Shown one piece after another: positions 33,283 to 42,749 of a stretch of 64,000 nt of DNA. How positions within the stretch are numbered: position 1 is the first letter of the stretch; each line of letters begins with the position of its first letter. The stretch spans positions 62,001 through 126,000 of the forward strand of contig JAFYYA010000055.1 of the NCBI GenBank assembly GCA_017557785.1, read 5' to 3'. Below the pieces are notes generated by a model. The model did no database searches and had not been told where the DNA came from. It saw only the letters and a list, made by a program, of their open reading frames with translations. This DNA is from Salinivirgaceae bacterium (GTDB taxonomy: Bacteria > Bacteroidota > Bacteroidia > Bacteroidales > SZUA-534). A program made the position numbers and the translations under genes.

Positions 33283-34422
33283 ATGAACGTTTTATATCTA
33301 ACCGAAGATTATGTTGGCTCACGGGTGCACCACAACTTGTGTCGTTCGATTGTTGAGGCTGACAATCAGATAGATATGACTTTGTTCTCTCTTGTGCGAC
33401 CGGACTATGGTTTGCGCGATCTACGTTCAACCTATGATGGCGTAAATTACCATTTGATTGAGTCTGAATTTGATGGTAATGTGTTGCTATACAGAACGTT
33501 TTTTCCTTACAAAATCAAACGCAAATATCAACAACTGACGCAAAAAGCTGATGTCGAGCATACAGATTTGATTGTTGCGAGTACCTTGTTTTCTGATGGT
33601 GCTGTGGCTTACAGGCTTTGGTGTGAGCACCAAATCCCTTACGTGGTGGTTGTCCGCGGCACTGATGTCAATCTCTATCTCCGACGTATGTCGCACCTAT
33701 ATCGCATTGGTCGGCAAATAGTAAAGAATGCACAGAAAGTTGTTTTTGTGTCACCTGTTCAGCGCCGGCAATTTGAGAAATCCTTGGCATTCAGACACTT
33801 GATAAGTGGTTTGCAACCGAAATTGATAACCATAACCAACGGGATCGATCAAGTTTGGATTGATAATCAATATCTTGAAAACGACAACCGCAATCCGAAC
33901 ACCATATTATATATTGGAGTATTCGACCGCAACAAAAATGTGTCGACTTTGATTGAGGCGTGTCAGCGTCTGCGCAAACAAAATCCAAACCTGACGCTGA
34001 ATCTAGTGGGCGGTGGAGGTCCGTATGAGCCGCAGATAATGAAGCAGATAGAACAAAACAGCGATTGGATAAAATATCACGGTCCAGTTTACGACAAACA
34101 AAAACTAATGCAGATTTGCCGCCAAAATGCTGTTTTTGTAATGATTTCAAAATCAGAGACTTTCGGATTGGTTTATTTTGAGGCGCTTACGCAGGGACTG
34201 CCTGTTGTCTACTCTGCCGGTCAGGGTTTCGATGGCGTGTTGGACGGCTATAATGTTGGTCTTGCCGCTAAATCTTGCAGTGTGAGTGACGTGTCCGAAA
34301 AAATTCAATTAGTTTTGCGCGATAGAATTGCTATGCAGAAGAGCATCGGGCGGATAAATTTTGAAGACTTCAGTTGGCAGCGAAAAACGCAACTGTGGTT
34401 AAGTGTTTTGAAAACAGTATGA
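33283..34422 (+). CDS. Glycosyltransferase family 4
   Basis: The 379-residue GT-B enzyme has the retaining GT4 donor-site pattern near the C-terminus: KSETFGLVYFEALTQGLPVVYS with its E(x)7E spacing, preceded by ILYIGVFDRNKNVSTLIEA and NLVGGGGPYEPQI. It adds a sugar to the lipid-linked repeat unit; donor and acceptor are unknown. It starts 2 nt after wzx and overlaps the next gene by an ATGA, so translation is coupled. Confidence 0.88.
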   Translation: MNVLYLTEDYVGSRVHHNLCRSIVEADNQIDMTLFSLVRPDYGLRDLRSTYDGVNYHLIESEFDGNVLLYRTFFPYKIKRKYQQLTQKADVEHTDLIVASTLFSDGAVAYRLWCEHQIPYVVVVRGTDVNLYLRRMSHLYRIGRQIVKNAQKVVFVSPVQRRQFEKSLAFRHLISGLQPKLITITNGIDQVWIDNQYLENDNRNPNTILYIGVFDRNKNVSTLIEACQRLRKQNPNLTLNLVGGGGPYEPQIMKQIEQNSDWIKYHGPVYDKQKLMQICRQNAVFVMISKSETFGLVYFEALTQGLPVVYSAGQGFDGVLDGYNVGLAAKSCSVSDVSEKIQLVLRDRIAMQKSIGRINFEDFSWQRKTQLWLSVLKTV

Positions 34423-35417
34423 TACGACTATCGGTGATTGTTCCGTGCAGGAACGAGATTAGATATATTGGCAGGTGTGTTGAGTCGATTTTGGCGCAGG
34501 ATTTTCCCAAAACCGATATGGAAGTGCTGTTTGTCGATGGTATGAGCACCGATGGCACACGCGATTTGCTAACCGATTACTGCTCTCGATACGATTTTCT
34601 GCATTTGATTGATAACGAAAAGTTTATTGTGCCATCGGCATTGAATTTGGGCATCGGTCAGGCAAAAGGGGATGTTCTTATGCGTCTCGATGTTCACACC
34701 GTTTATGACACAAATTATATGTCGGTTCTGGTGCGCAAGCTCGACGAATTGAATGCCGACAATGTTGGTTGCGTTTGCCGCACCGACGTACTGAATAAAA
34801 CGCCTAAATCGTTGGCAATCAAGGCTGTATTGAGCAGTCGTTTGGGCGTTGGCAATTCCGATTTCCGCACGGGTGTGGCCAATGAGCAACTTGTTGATAC
34901 CGTGCCGTTTGGCTGCTATCGACGATCGGTTTTCGAAAAGTATGGTCTTTTCGACGAGCGCCTGGTTCGCAATCAGGACATTGAGTTCAACAAACGAATT
35001 GTGAACGATGGCGGCAGTATATACCTTATCCCGCAGGCACTCTGCACATATTTCGCCCGCGACACATTCCGTTCGATGGCTAAAAATAACTACAGTAACG
35101 GGCTTTGGAATGTGCTCACAGTGAAAATGACTGGCCGGCTTACATCGTTGTCTATCAGACATTTTGTGCCGATGTTGTTCCTGCTTTCGCTGATTTGTCC
35201 GTTGGCTCTTATGGCGGTTGATGTACGTTTCGGGCTGATTGCCGCAGCATCAGCTTGCGCGTATCTGCTGTTGACAATGTTTGTATGCCTGCGTAAAGCG
35301 AAGCGAGACAAATCATTGAAAGTGCGATACTTATTTAAAGCCTTTATAGTGCTACATTTATCTTATGGTTATGGGTCACTAGTAGGATTGTTCACTTTCT
35401 CCCAAAAACAGAAATAA
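34419..35417 (+). CDS. Glycosyltransferase family 2 with membrane tail
   Basis: The 332-residue GT-A enzyme opens with LSVIVPCRNEIRYIGRCVES, followed by LFVDGMSTDGT and an acidic LMRLDVHT in place of a strict DxD. The C-terminal 90 residues hold two to three membrane helices, as in SucA-type GT2 proteins of polysaccharide clusters. The ATG at 34419 overlaps the previous stop codon. Confidence 0.88.
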   Translation: MIRLSVIVPCRNEIRYIGRCVESILAQDFPKTDMEVLFVDGMSTDGTRDLLTDYCSRYDFLHLIDNEKFIVPSALNLGIGQAKGDVLMRLDVHTVYDTNYMSVLVRKLDELNADNVGCVCRTDVLNKTPKSLAIKAVLSSRLGVGNSDFRTGVANEQLVDTVPFGCYRRSVFEKYGLFDERLVRNQDIEFNKRIVNDGGSIYLIPQALCTYFARDTFRSMAKNNYSNGLWNVLTVKMTGRLTSLSIRHFVPMLFLLSLICPLALMAVDVRFGLIAAASACAYLLLTMFVCLRKAKRDKSLKVRYLFKAFIVLHLSYGYGSLVGLFTFSQKQK

Positions 35418-35419
35418 TT

Positions 35420-36715
35420 ATGGAAAGACTGCGTAAGTGTTTCTTTTTCATGGTCTTGATTACACTTTCGCTGATGGCGTTCTATCCTGTTTGGAGCGAA
35501 GTGTCCGTAGCATTGCTTTTTGTTGTGGGAATTGGAGCACGTGGCATTGTTGGGTCGCCTGCTATTGACAGAAAAACATCGGTTTTGCCATTACTGATGT
35601 TGACATTCTTTGTATTGACAACTGTCAGTTTATTACATAGTTACGATAAACTTGCCGGACTCGATAATTTGCACACATATTTACCATTCGCTGTTTTGCC
35701 GATTTTGATGCTTTATTATCGCAAAGAACTATCTGACAATAAGATATTATTATTAAAGGTGGCGTCTGGAGGCATTCTCGCAGTATCGGCTTTGTGTTTG
35801 ATTTTGGCGGTAATACGCTCGTTATACATCGTTGATGGCCAGTTGGTTTTCAATCCATACGTCAGTTATCGAAATCAATTTGTATATACATATCTATCAG
35901 TATTTCAATATACGAACACGTTTGCCATGATGGCGGTGTTTGTGGTTGCAGTAATGCTGTGGGCGCTTTTTAACCGAAATGTTAAAAGACGTTGGTTGGT
36001 TTATTCATCGATAGGATTGGCCATTCTGATGATTTTTTTGCTCTCGTCGCGTACCAATGTTTATGCGCTTTTCGCGGTGCTTTATTATTCTGTTTTAGTG
36101 TTTTATATCCGATATAAGAAGTTGGTGCACAGTTTGTTATTGCTAGTTGGCGTGACAGGATTGTTTTGGGTGTTTCAAACGTGCAACTACCGGGTTATGA
36201 ACCTTTCAAAGACCGTGACAAGCTACATCACAGAGGAAGACATTACAATGGATAATGGGTATGTGATAAAACATCCGGAAAATATTGAGAATGTGAACAT
36301 CAGATTCCGAATGTGGGGAACAGGATTAAACCTTGTCAGTCAATATTGGAAAACCGGCTGTGGTATTGGTGATTATAAAGATGTACTTCGCATCAGTTAT
36401 CTTCTCGATGGTGTCGATGAAGCTTATGAAAAATGCTACGATCAGCACAATCAATACATCGAAACTATTGGCACAATGGGAATTCTTGGACTTCTTGTGC
36501 TTATGGCTATTTTGGCTTATTCGCTGTATTTGGCGTGGCGGGAGCGTAACTATTTGTTGTTCTGTTGTTTGATGATACTATCTCTCAATATGATGCTTGA
36601 GTCGATGTTCAATCGCTACAGCGGAAGCCTGTTTTTTGTAGTTTCTCTTTCATTAGCCGCTTTGGTTGGAAATGATTCGCAAAACAAATTGCAAGAAGAT
36701 AAAGTATTGGAATAA
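35420..36715 (+). CDS. O-antigen polymerase/ligase family protein (Wzy/WaaL-like)
   Basis: The 431-residue membrane protein has about ten hydrophobic helices and a large periplasmic loop (about 255-345). The loop holds RFRMWGTGLNLVSQYWKTGCGIGDYK and DQHNQYIETIGTMGILG, the conserved Wzy_C block of O-antigen ligases and polymerases. It would either polymerise repeat units or ligate the chain to lipid A core. It starts 2 nt after the GT2 gene. A cluster of one transferase, one flippase, two glycosyltransferases and this protein implies a short repeat unit. Confidence 0.85.
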   Translation: MERLRKCFFFMVLITLSLMAFYPVWSEVSVALLFVVGIGARGIVGSPAIDRKTSVLPLLMLTFFVLTTVSLLHSYDKLAGLDNLHTYLPFAVLPILMLYYRKELSDNKILLLKVASGGILAVSALCLILAVIRSLYIVDGQLVFNPYVSYRNQFVYTYLSVFQYTNTFAMMAVFVVAVMLWALFNRNVKRRWLVYSSIGLAILMIFLLSSRTNVYALFAVLYYSVLVFYIRYKKLVHSLLLLVGVTGLFWVFQTCNYRVMNLSKTVTSYITEEDITMDNGYVIKHPENIENVNIRFRMWGTGLNLVSQYWKTGCGIGDYKDVLRISYLLDGVDEAYEKCYDQHNQYIETIGTMGILGLLVLMAILAYSLYLAWRERNYLLFCCLMILSLNMMLESMFNRYSGSLFFVVSLSLAALVGNDSQNKLQEDKVLE

Positions 36716-36736
36716 AAGTCGTTAATATAAATTGAT

Positions 36737-39517
36737 ATGAGCAATCAGTACATCGAAATAAAAGGCGCACGAGTTAACAATCTCAAAAACATCGATTTGA
36801 AGATTGAGCGCAACAAACTGATTGTCATAACCGGATTGTCGGGTAGTGGCAAATCGTCGCTAGCGTTCGACACACTCTACGCCGAAGGTCAGCGACGCTA
36901 TGTCGAGAGCCTGTCGGCCTATGCGCGTCAGTTTTTGGGGCGCATCAACAAGCCGGAAACCGACTATATTAAAGGTATTCCGCCTGCCATTGCCATCGAA
37001 CAGAAGGTTTGCAGCCGCAATCCACGCTCTACAGTTGGCACATCGACAGAGATTTACGACTATCTGAAACTGCTTTTCGCACGAATCGGCAAGACGTATT
37101 CACCTGTTTCGGGGCAACTTGTCAAGAAACATTCGGTGCAAGATGTTGTAGATTATCTGCTTACATTTCCCGAAAACGCCCGCGCAATGATTTTGGCGCC
37201 GGTCACTCTTTCCAACGGCCGCACCATCGCGAAAGCGTTGGAAATTCTTAAACAACAAGGCTTTAGTCGCGTTGAAGTTAACGACGAGATTTTTGGAATC
37301 GACGAGTGCACACCAGCCGATGGCGACACCATAAACATTGTTGTCGACCGCATTGTGGTCAACAGCGAAGCCGACAACTTGAGCCGCATTGCCGACTCGG
37401 TGCAGACTGCGTTTTTCGAAGGGCAGGGGGCGTGCATCGTCAAGGTGTTCCGTGGTGAGAATGTTGTGGTACAGAACTTTTCGAATCGGTTTGAGGCCGA
37501 CGGAATGGTATTCGTCGAACCTACTGAGCACTTGTTCAGTTTCAATACACCGCTTGGAGCCTGCCCGACGTGCGGCGGTTTTGGCAGCGCCATCGGCATC
37601 GATCCTGACCTTGTGATACCGAACAAGAGCCTTAACGTTTACGAAGGCGCCATCGCTTGTTGGCGCGGCGAGAAGGGGCAGGAGTGGCTCGATAAACTGA
37701 TTTTCAATGCCGACAAGTTCGATTTTCCGATATACACACCAATCAACGAACTGACTGAAAGTCAATATAATCTGCTTTGGACAGGAAACCGCTATTTTCA
37801 CGGAATCAACGATTTCTTCAACTTTGTTGATCAGAATTCATACAAAATCCAATATCGCGTGATGATGTCGCGGTTTCGCGGGCGCACCATTTGCCCCGAT
37901 TGCCACGGCTCGCGGCTTAAACCGGAAGCCGAATATGTGAAAATCGATGGCTATTCGATTGTGGATTTGGTAAATATGCCCATCAGCGAGTTGAGCGGCG
38001 TGGTGAGCAATTTCAAACTCGATGAGCACGATGGAAAGGTTGCCAGCCGCTTGCTGACCGAAATCCGAAATCGCATTGGTTTCTTGAAGGATGTGGGGCT
38101 TGGATACCTGACATTGAGCCGTTTATCATCGACATTGAGTGGCGGCGAGAGCCAGCGCATCAATCTTGCAACATCGTTGGGCAGCAGCCTTGTCGGCTCG
38201 CTTTACATTCTCGATGAACCATCAATAGGACTTCATTCAAAAGATACCGAATTGCTAATCAAAGTGTTGCGCAATCTGCAACGCATCGGCAACACGGTGG
38301 TTGTTGTGGAGCACGACGAGGACATTATCCGCGCTGCCGACGAGATTATCGACATTGGTCCGATGGCCGGACGGCTTGGCGGTGAAGTGGTTTTTCAAGG
38401 CAACCATCAACAGTTGGAGACTGAAAGCCAAAGTCTTACCGCCCAATATCTGACCGGTAAACTTAAAATAGAGGTTCCCGAAATGCGGCGCAAGTGGCGC
38501 GATTTTATTGGCATTGAGGGTGCGTGCGAAAACAATCTGAAGAACATCAACGTTAAGTTCCCGCTTGGCACGATTACGGCTGTAACAGGTGTTTCGGGCA
38601 GTGGAAAATCAACATTGGTGAACAAAATTCTTTACAATGCGCTCGCCAAATACTTTGGGGGTCAGAGCGATACGCCAACCGGCAATTTCCGCCGGATGTA
38701 TGGCGACCTGAAGCGTATTGGGCGCGTTGAGTTTGTCGACCAAAATCCGATTGGACGGTCAACTCGTTCAAATCCAGCATCATACATCAAGGCCTACGAC
38801 GAAATCCGCAAGTTGTTTGCCGACCAGCAGGCTGCGAAGATTATGAATATGACACCGTCGTTCTTCTCGTTCAATGTCGATGGCGGCCGCTGCGAGGAGT
38901 GCCAGGGCGAGGGTAAAATCAAGATTGAAATGCAGTTTATGGCCGATGTCGAACTTGTTTGCGACAGTTGCCACGGCCAGCGTTTCAAGCAGGTTGTGCT
39001 CGATGTTCGCTATCACGACAAGAATATCAACGATGTGCTGAATATGACTGTCAATGAGGCAATTGAGTTCTTCAGTAAAGATGCCGACACAACCTGCCGG
39101 CGCATTGTCGACCGTCTGCAACCGCTTGCCAATGTGGGACTTGGCTACATAAAACTTGGCCAGTCTTCGAGTTCGTTGAGCGGCGGCGAGAGCCAGCGTG
39201 TCAAATTGGCGTCGTTCCTTGGTTCCGACCAGCCGAACACCCCAACGCTTTTCATCTTCGATGAGCCGACCACAGGCCTTCATTTTCACGATGTTAACAA
39301 ACTGATGGAGGCTTTCAACGCACTTGTCGATAAGGGCCACACCGTCTTGATTATCGAGCATAACCTTGAGGTGATAAAATGTGCCGATTGGGTCATCGAT
39401 CTTGGTCCCGATGGAGGAAAAGCAGGAGGCAACGTGGTGTTCGAAGGCACGCCTGAAGATTTAGTGAAATGCGAGGCTTCATATACGGGTAAATATCTGA
39501 AAGAAAAATTGTTATGA
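36737..39517 (+). CDS. uvrA: UvrABC excinuclease subunit A
   Basis: The 926-residue damage sensor of nucleotide excision repair has two ABC ATPase modules with Walker [13 protein letters not shown] (about 33-44) and [11 protein letters not shown] (about 618-628), two ABC signatures (LSGGESQRI and LSGGESQRV) and Walker B LYILDEPS and LFIFDEPT. Two zinc-binding sites are visible (CPTCGG ... [14 protein letters not shown] ... CDSCHGQR). Full length and intact. It follows the polysaccharide genes by 21 nt and overlaps the next gene by ATGA. Confidence 0.97.
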   Translation: MSNQYIEIKGARVNNLKNIDLKIERNKLIVITGLSGSGKSSLAFDTLYAEGQRRYVESLSAYARQFLGRINKPETDYIKGIPPAIAIEQKVCSRNPRSTVGTSTEIYDYLKLLFARIGKTYSPVSGQLVKKHSVQDVVDYLLTFPENARAMILAPVTLSNGRTIAKALEILKQQGFSRVEVNDEIFGIDECTPADGDTINIVVDRIVVNSEADNLSRIADSVQTAFFEGQGACIVKVFRGENVVVQNFSNRFEADGMVFVEPTEHLFSFNTPLGACPTCGGFGSAIGIDPDLVIPNKSLNVYEGAIACWRGEKGQEWLDKLIFNADKFDFPIYTPINELTESQYNLLWTGNRYFHGINDFFNFVDQNSYKIQYRVMMSRFRGRTICPDCHGSRLKPEAEYVKIDGYSIVDLVNMPISELSGVVSNFKLDEHDGKVASRLLTEIRNRIGFLKDVGLGYLTLSRLSSTLSGGESQRINLATSLGSSLVGSLYILDEPSIGLHSKDTELLIKVLRNLQRIGNTVVVVEHDEDIIRAADEIIDIGPMAGRLGGEVVFQGNHQQLETESQSLTAQYLTGKLKIEVPEMRRKWRDFIGIEGACENNLKNINVKFPLGTITAVTGVSGSGKSTLVNKILYNALAKYFGGQSDTPTGNFRRMYGDLKRIGRVEFVDQNPIGRSTRSNPASYIKAYDEIRKLFADQQAAKIMNMTPSFFSFNVDGGRCEECQGEGKIKIEMQFMADVELVCDSCHGQRFKQVVLDVRYHDKNINDVLNMTVNEAIEFFSKDADTTCRRIVDRLQPLANVGLGYIKLGQSSSSLSGGESQRVKLASFLGSDQPNTPTLFIFDEPTTGLHFHDVNKLMEAFNALVDKGHTVLIIEHNLEVIKCADWVIDLGPDGGKAGGNVVFEGTPEDLVKCEASYTGKYLKEKLL

Positions 39518-39993
39518 TTGAGAATAAGGAACAGTTGATTGCCGCTGTCGGCAACGCCATGGAGCACTACCTTGACGAGTTTGCAGCCGGTTGGTACATC
39601 GATTACACCACGCAGGATGTGGTTATGATAGAGGACTATATTTTCGAACTTGATGAGAACCAAAAGTCTGATGTTCAGTGGGAAAGCGATATGGCCGAAA
39701 TTGCCCGAAACCATCGCCTTGAGCGCATCGACTCACCTTCCGACGATGTCAAACGGCGTGTGATGATGGATTTTGCCGAAAGCCAGCCAAACCGCAATAT
39801 CAGTGGTCATTTGAGTTTCTCAATCATTCAGCAGCAAGAGTTCGCGTCATTCAAAAATGTGGTTCGCGAACTTGGACTCGAGAAATCGTGGGCGCAATTC
39901 AAAGCCGAAGAGTATCAGCGAATTGCAAAAAAATGGGTTAAGAAAAAACGCTTCGATTTCGTTGATGGCGAACTAGTCAGACGAACCGATTAA
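39514..39993 (+). CDS. UPF0158 family protein
   Basis: The 159-residue soluble protein matches UPF0158: an N-terminal AMEHYLDEFAAGWYIDYTTQDVVMI strand-helix unit and the later SGHLSFSIIQQQEFASFKNVVRELGLEKSWAQFK block, followed by a basic C-terminus. No biochemical role is known. Its ATG overlaps the uvrA stop codon, so it is translated with UvrA; a link to DNA repair is possible but only inferred from position. Confidence 0.78.
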   Translation: MIENKEQLIAAVGNAMEHYLDEFAAGWYIDYTTQDVVMIEDYIFELDENQKSDVQWESDMAEIARNHRLERIDSPSDDVKRRVMMDFAESQPNRNISGHLSFSIIQQQEFASFKNVVRELGLEKSWAQFKAEEYQRIAKKWVKKKRFDFVDGELVRRTD

Positions 39994-40016
39994 TCGAATA
40001 ATCGATATACACATAA

Positions 40017-40053
40017 AAAGACGCCCCGGCCTTGCGGCAGGAGCGTTTATTTT
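40017..40053. terminator. Bidirectional terminator
   Basis: An 11-bp stem with two mismatches and TTGC loop (40021-40046), flanked by an A-run and a T-run, lies between the convergent UPF0158 and universal stress protein genes. Confidence 0.8.
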
Positions 40054-40071
40054 TTTCCGGATGCTTGATAA

Positions 40072-40947
40072 TCAGCAGGCGGGAATCTTGAAAATCACGT
40101 TGTATTTGTTGCGTGGCACAATGCTCATCACCGGCACTTTCGCACGGCTGACAATGCTCTTTGCGAACGAACCCACAAACGATGTTACAATCTCGAGTTG
40201 CTGATGAGTGGTGATAATCACCATATCGCCCTTGTTGGTGTCGATGAAATTGAGAACGCCGTCAACATTGTCGTCAACCTTCAGCAGTTGCGCGCTGCAC
40301 TTGATGCCGCGGTCGGCAATGTATTTAACCACTTGATCTTGTTGTTGTTGCATCTTTTTGAATATCAACTCATCGTCGAACGAGTAGGCCGAAACCACAA
40401 GAATCTCAGCGTCGAGTTTGCGGGCTATGTCAACAGAGTCGACAACCTTTTCGCGCGTTTCCTTGCTGATGTCGAGCGGCAGAATGAGCCGTTTAATCGG
40501 AGCGCTGTCAGGTTCTGCCTTTATGGTAATAACCGGACATTTGGCTTCCGATACAATGCGCAGGGCGTTGGTGCCGATAATCTTCTTTTTGATGTTGTCG
40601 GCGTGGCTCGTACCCATAACAATCGCGCTTGCTTTGAGCGATTCAGCCGTTTGCATAATGGTGTCGCAAAGTTTGCCTTTGGCAATCAGACAGTCGAATT
40701 CGCCTTCGCTGATGTCGGAGTTTTTCGTGACAAAATTGTGCAGGTGATCCTGCAGTTTTTTCAGCAGAATCTCGCGTTCAACATTGGTGAAAAATTCTGA
40801 CCAGATGGGGTCGACACCTTTAATTACGTTTATGAATGTGATTTTACCCTTGAGAACCTTGTTCAGTTTCACGGCATATTTCAGTCCGAAAACCGATTTG
40901 TCGGAATAGTCGACAGGTACAAGCAAATGACTTAATGCTGCTTCCAT
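40072..40947 (-). CDS. Tandem universal stress protein
   Basis: The 291-residue protein holds two UspA domains in tandem (about 5-145 and 150-280). The first has LLVPVDYSDKSVFGLKYAV and AIVMGTSHADN followed by GTNALRIVSEAKCPVITI. The second has KRLILPLDISKETREKV and a DMVIITTHQQ block. The ATP-binding glycine motif is weak in the second domain. Usp proteins are induced by starvation and stress; the target is unknown. The start at 40947 follows a consensus promoter. Confidence 0.88.
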   Translation of the reverse strand: MEAALSHLLVPVDYSDKSVFGLKYAVKLNKVLKGKITFINVIKGVDPIWSEFFTNVEREILLKKLQDHLHNFVTKNSDISEGEFDCLIAKGKLCDTIMQTAESLKASAIVMGTSHADNIKKKIIGTNALRIVSEAKCPVITIKAEPDSAPIKRLILPLDISKETREKVVDSVDIARKLDAEILVVSAYSFDDELIFKKMQQQQDQVVKYIADRGIKCSAQLLKVDDNVDGVLNFIDTNKGDMVIITTHQQLEIVTSFVGSFAKSIVSRAKVPVMSIVPRNKYNVIFKIPAC

Positions 40948-40955
40948 TTTTTTTG

Positions 40956-40963
40956 TATTTTTG
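40956..40963 (+). promoter_or_regulatory. Possible -7 element for the nucleoside phosphorylase gene
   Basis: TATTTTTG matches TAnnTTTG about 52 nt before the ATG at 41016. It lies within 10 nt of the opposing usp promoter, so the two would interfere. Confidence 0.4.
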
Positions 40964-40970
40964 ATAAACA

Positions 40971-41001
40971 CAAATTTAATGTTTGTTGCGTATTTTACAA
41001 C
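40971..41001 (-). promoter_or_regulatory. Promoter of the universal stress protein gene
   Basis: On the minus strand GTTG (41001-40998), a 19-nt spacer, then TAAATTTG (40978-40971). It has the same GTTG/N19 arrangement as the promoter at 6182-6212. Confidence 0.65.
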
Positions 41002-41015
41002 ATAAAATTAACGAT

Positions 41016-41891
41016 ATGGCACAGTTTATTCCCGATTCAGAACTTATTTTGAATGCCGATGGCAGTGTTTTCCACCTTCATCTGCATCCCGACGATGTGT
41101 CTGACAATGTGATACTTGTGGGTGATCCCGACCGCGCAGACTTGGTTGCGTCGTTCTTTTCAAAAATCAATGTCGATGTTCAGAACCGCGAGTTCCGTAC
41201 CCGAACAGGGCTTTTCAACGGCAAGTATGTCACGGTTGTGTCTACAGGCATCGGTACTGATAATATCGATATTGTTGTCAATGAACTTGATGCGGCAGTC
41301 AATATTGACCTTGAAAAACGTGTCGAAAAAGAGCAGAAACGCCGTCTTAACCTGATTCGTATCGGTACTTCGGGTGCGCTGCAGGCAGATATCGAAGTGG
41401 GGCAGCCGGTCATCTCAGAAATGGCCATCGGCTTCGATGGTATGATTAACTTCTACCGCGACCGCAATTGTGTCAGCAATCTTGAGATGGAAGCGGCCTT
41501 CAAAAAATATATGAATTGGAATCCGCTTCTAGCATCGCCTTACTTTGTAAATTCATCGCCTGAGTTGCTTAACAAGGTTGGATTCGATATGCGCAAGGGT
41601 GTAACCATTTCCGCACCAGGATTTTACGGTCCGCAGGGGCGCGTTCTGCGCTTGCCTATTCAGGATGCCGAAATCAACGATAAAATCACGGCTTTTGAGT
41701 ACAACGGAAAGAAAATCACCAACTACGAGATGGAATGCTCTGCAATCTACGGCCTTGCGGCGATGATGGGGCACAACGCCATCACGGTCTGCAGTATAAT
41801 CGCCAACCGTCTGAACAAGAGTGCGACGAGCAGTTACAAAGGTTCGATGAAAGATTTGATTGAAACCGTTCTTCAACGATTAACCGCTTGA
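41016..41891 (+). CDS. Nucleoside phosphorylase (uridine phosphorylase-like)
   Basis: The 291-residue enzyme belongs to the PNP/UDP family. Phosphate site: ILVGDPDRADLVASFF (about 29-44). Base and ribose contacts: IGTSGALQADIEVGQPVISE and the C-terminal NYEMECSAIYGLAAMMGH. It splits a nucleoside with phosphate to base plus ribose-1-phosphate. The group resembles Bacteroidota uridine phosphorylases, but the exact base preference cannot be read. The next gene starts 2 nt downstream. Confidence 0.88.
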   Translation: MAQFIPDSELILNADGSVFHLHLHPDDVSDNVILVGDPDRADLVASFFSKINVDVQNREFRTRTGLFNGKYVTVVSTGIGTDNIDIVVNELDAAVNIDLEKRVEKEQKRRLNLIRIGTSGALQADIEVGQPVISEMAIGFDGMINFYRDRNCVSNLEMEAAFKKYMNWNPLLASPYFVNSSPELLNKVGFDMRKGVTISAPGFYGPQGRVLRLPIQDAEINDKITAFEYNGKKITNYEMECSAIYGLAAMMGHNAITVCSIIANRLNKSATSSYKGSMKDLIETVLQRLTA

Positions 41892-41893
41892 TT

Positions 41894-42742
41894 ATGAACC
41901 AAACGGAGTTCGATTCGCTGATAATGTTGCTCGACGATCCTGATCCGTCGGTTGCGGCGGCTGTGCAGCAGCGCTTGCGCAATGGTGGTGCCGACATCAT
42001 TCCCAATCTTGAGAAGGTATGGCAGACAAGCACCGACAACGCCACCGTCAAAATGCTTGAGCATCTGATTCACGACATCCGCATCGACGGTATTGCCAGC
42101 AATTTGGCCAAATGGAGTAGGACCGGCGCCGACAATCTGCTTGCCGGAGTGGCGGTCTATAATCGGCTGTTGTTCCCCAACGTCACCATCGATACCATCA
42201 AGGCCAAAATCGACAGCATTTGCAAACCCATTTGGACAGAGTTCAACAGTTCGCTGACTGCGCTTGAGAAGGTTCGCATCATTAATCATTTCCTTTTCAA
42301 TCAAAATAAGTATACATACAGCGACGATTTCTCAACACAATCGCACTTCTTGAGCACGTTGCTAAACACGGGCCGGGCGCACATCAACATCCTTGCTGTT
42401 TTGTATGCCATTGTGGCACAACATCTACAACTGCCGGTGTATTGTGTTGAACTGCCGTCGGCGCTAACCTTGTGCTATGTTGATGAACTCAACTCGGGTT
42501 TTGACAATAACGTGCTGTTTTACATCGATGTACGCACTCGCGGAACAGCTTATGGCAGCAGTGAGATAACCGACTATCTGCGTAGCACCAACACCGACGA
42601 CGATGAAAAATATTATAAACCTTGTGGCAACTTGAATACGGTTAGATATTTGCTATATTCGCTCGCTCAATGTTTCAGACGTTTGAAAGATCCGCGCATG
42701 GCAGATTGTGAGCGAATAATTGATTCATTAACAATTAAATAA
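41894..42742 (+). CDS. SirB1-like transglutaminase-fold protein
   Basis: The 282-residue soluble protein resembles the SirB1/transglutaminase_9 family. It has a helical N-terminus (about 5-80), then LTALEKVRIINHFLFNQNKYTYSDDF, then the core SHFLSTLLNTGRAHINILAVLYAIVAQHLQLPVYCVELP. In this group the usual catalytic cysteine of transglutaminases is often replaced, and none is seen before the core helix here, so it may be non-catalytic. It is coupled to the phosphorylase gene (2-nt gap) and followed 7 nt later by a Wzz-like gene. Confidence 0.7.
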   Translation: MNQTEFDSLIMLLDDPDPSVAAAVQQRLRNGGADIIPNLEKVWQTSTDNATVKMLEHLIHDIRIDGIASNLAKWSRTGADNLLAGVAVYNRLLFPNVTIDTIKAKIDSICKPIWTEFNSSLTALEKVRIINHFLFNQNKYTYSDDFSTQSHFLSTLLNTGRAHINILAVLYAIVAQHLQLPVYCVELPSALTLCYVDELNSGFDNNVLFYIDVRTRGTAYGSSEITDYLRSTNTDDDEKYYKPCGNLNTVRYLLYSLAQCFRRLKDPRMADCERIIDSLTIK

Positions 42743-42749
42743 TTTTAAG

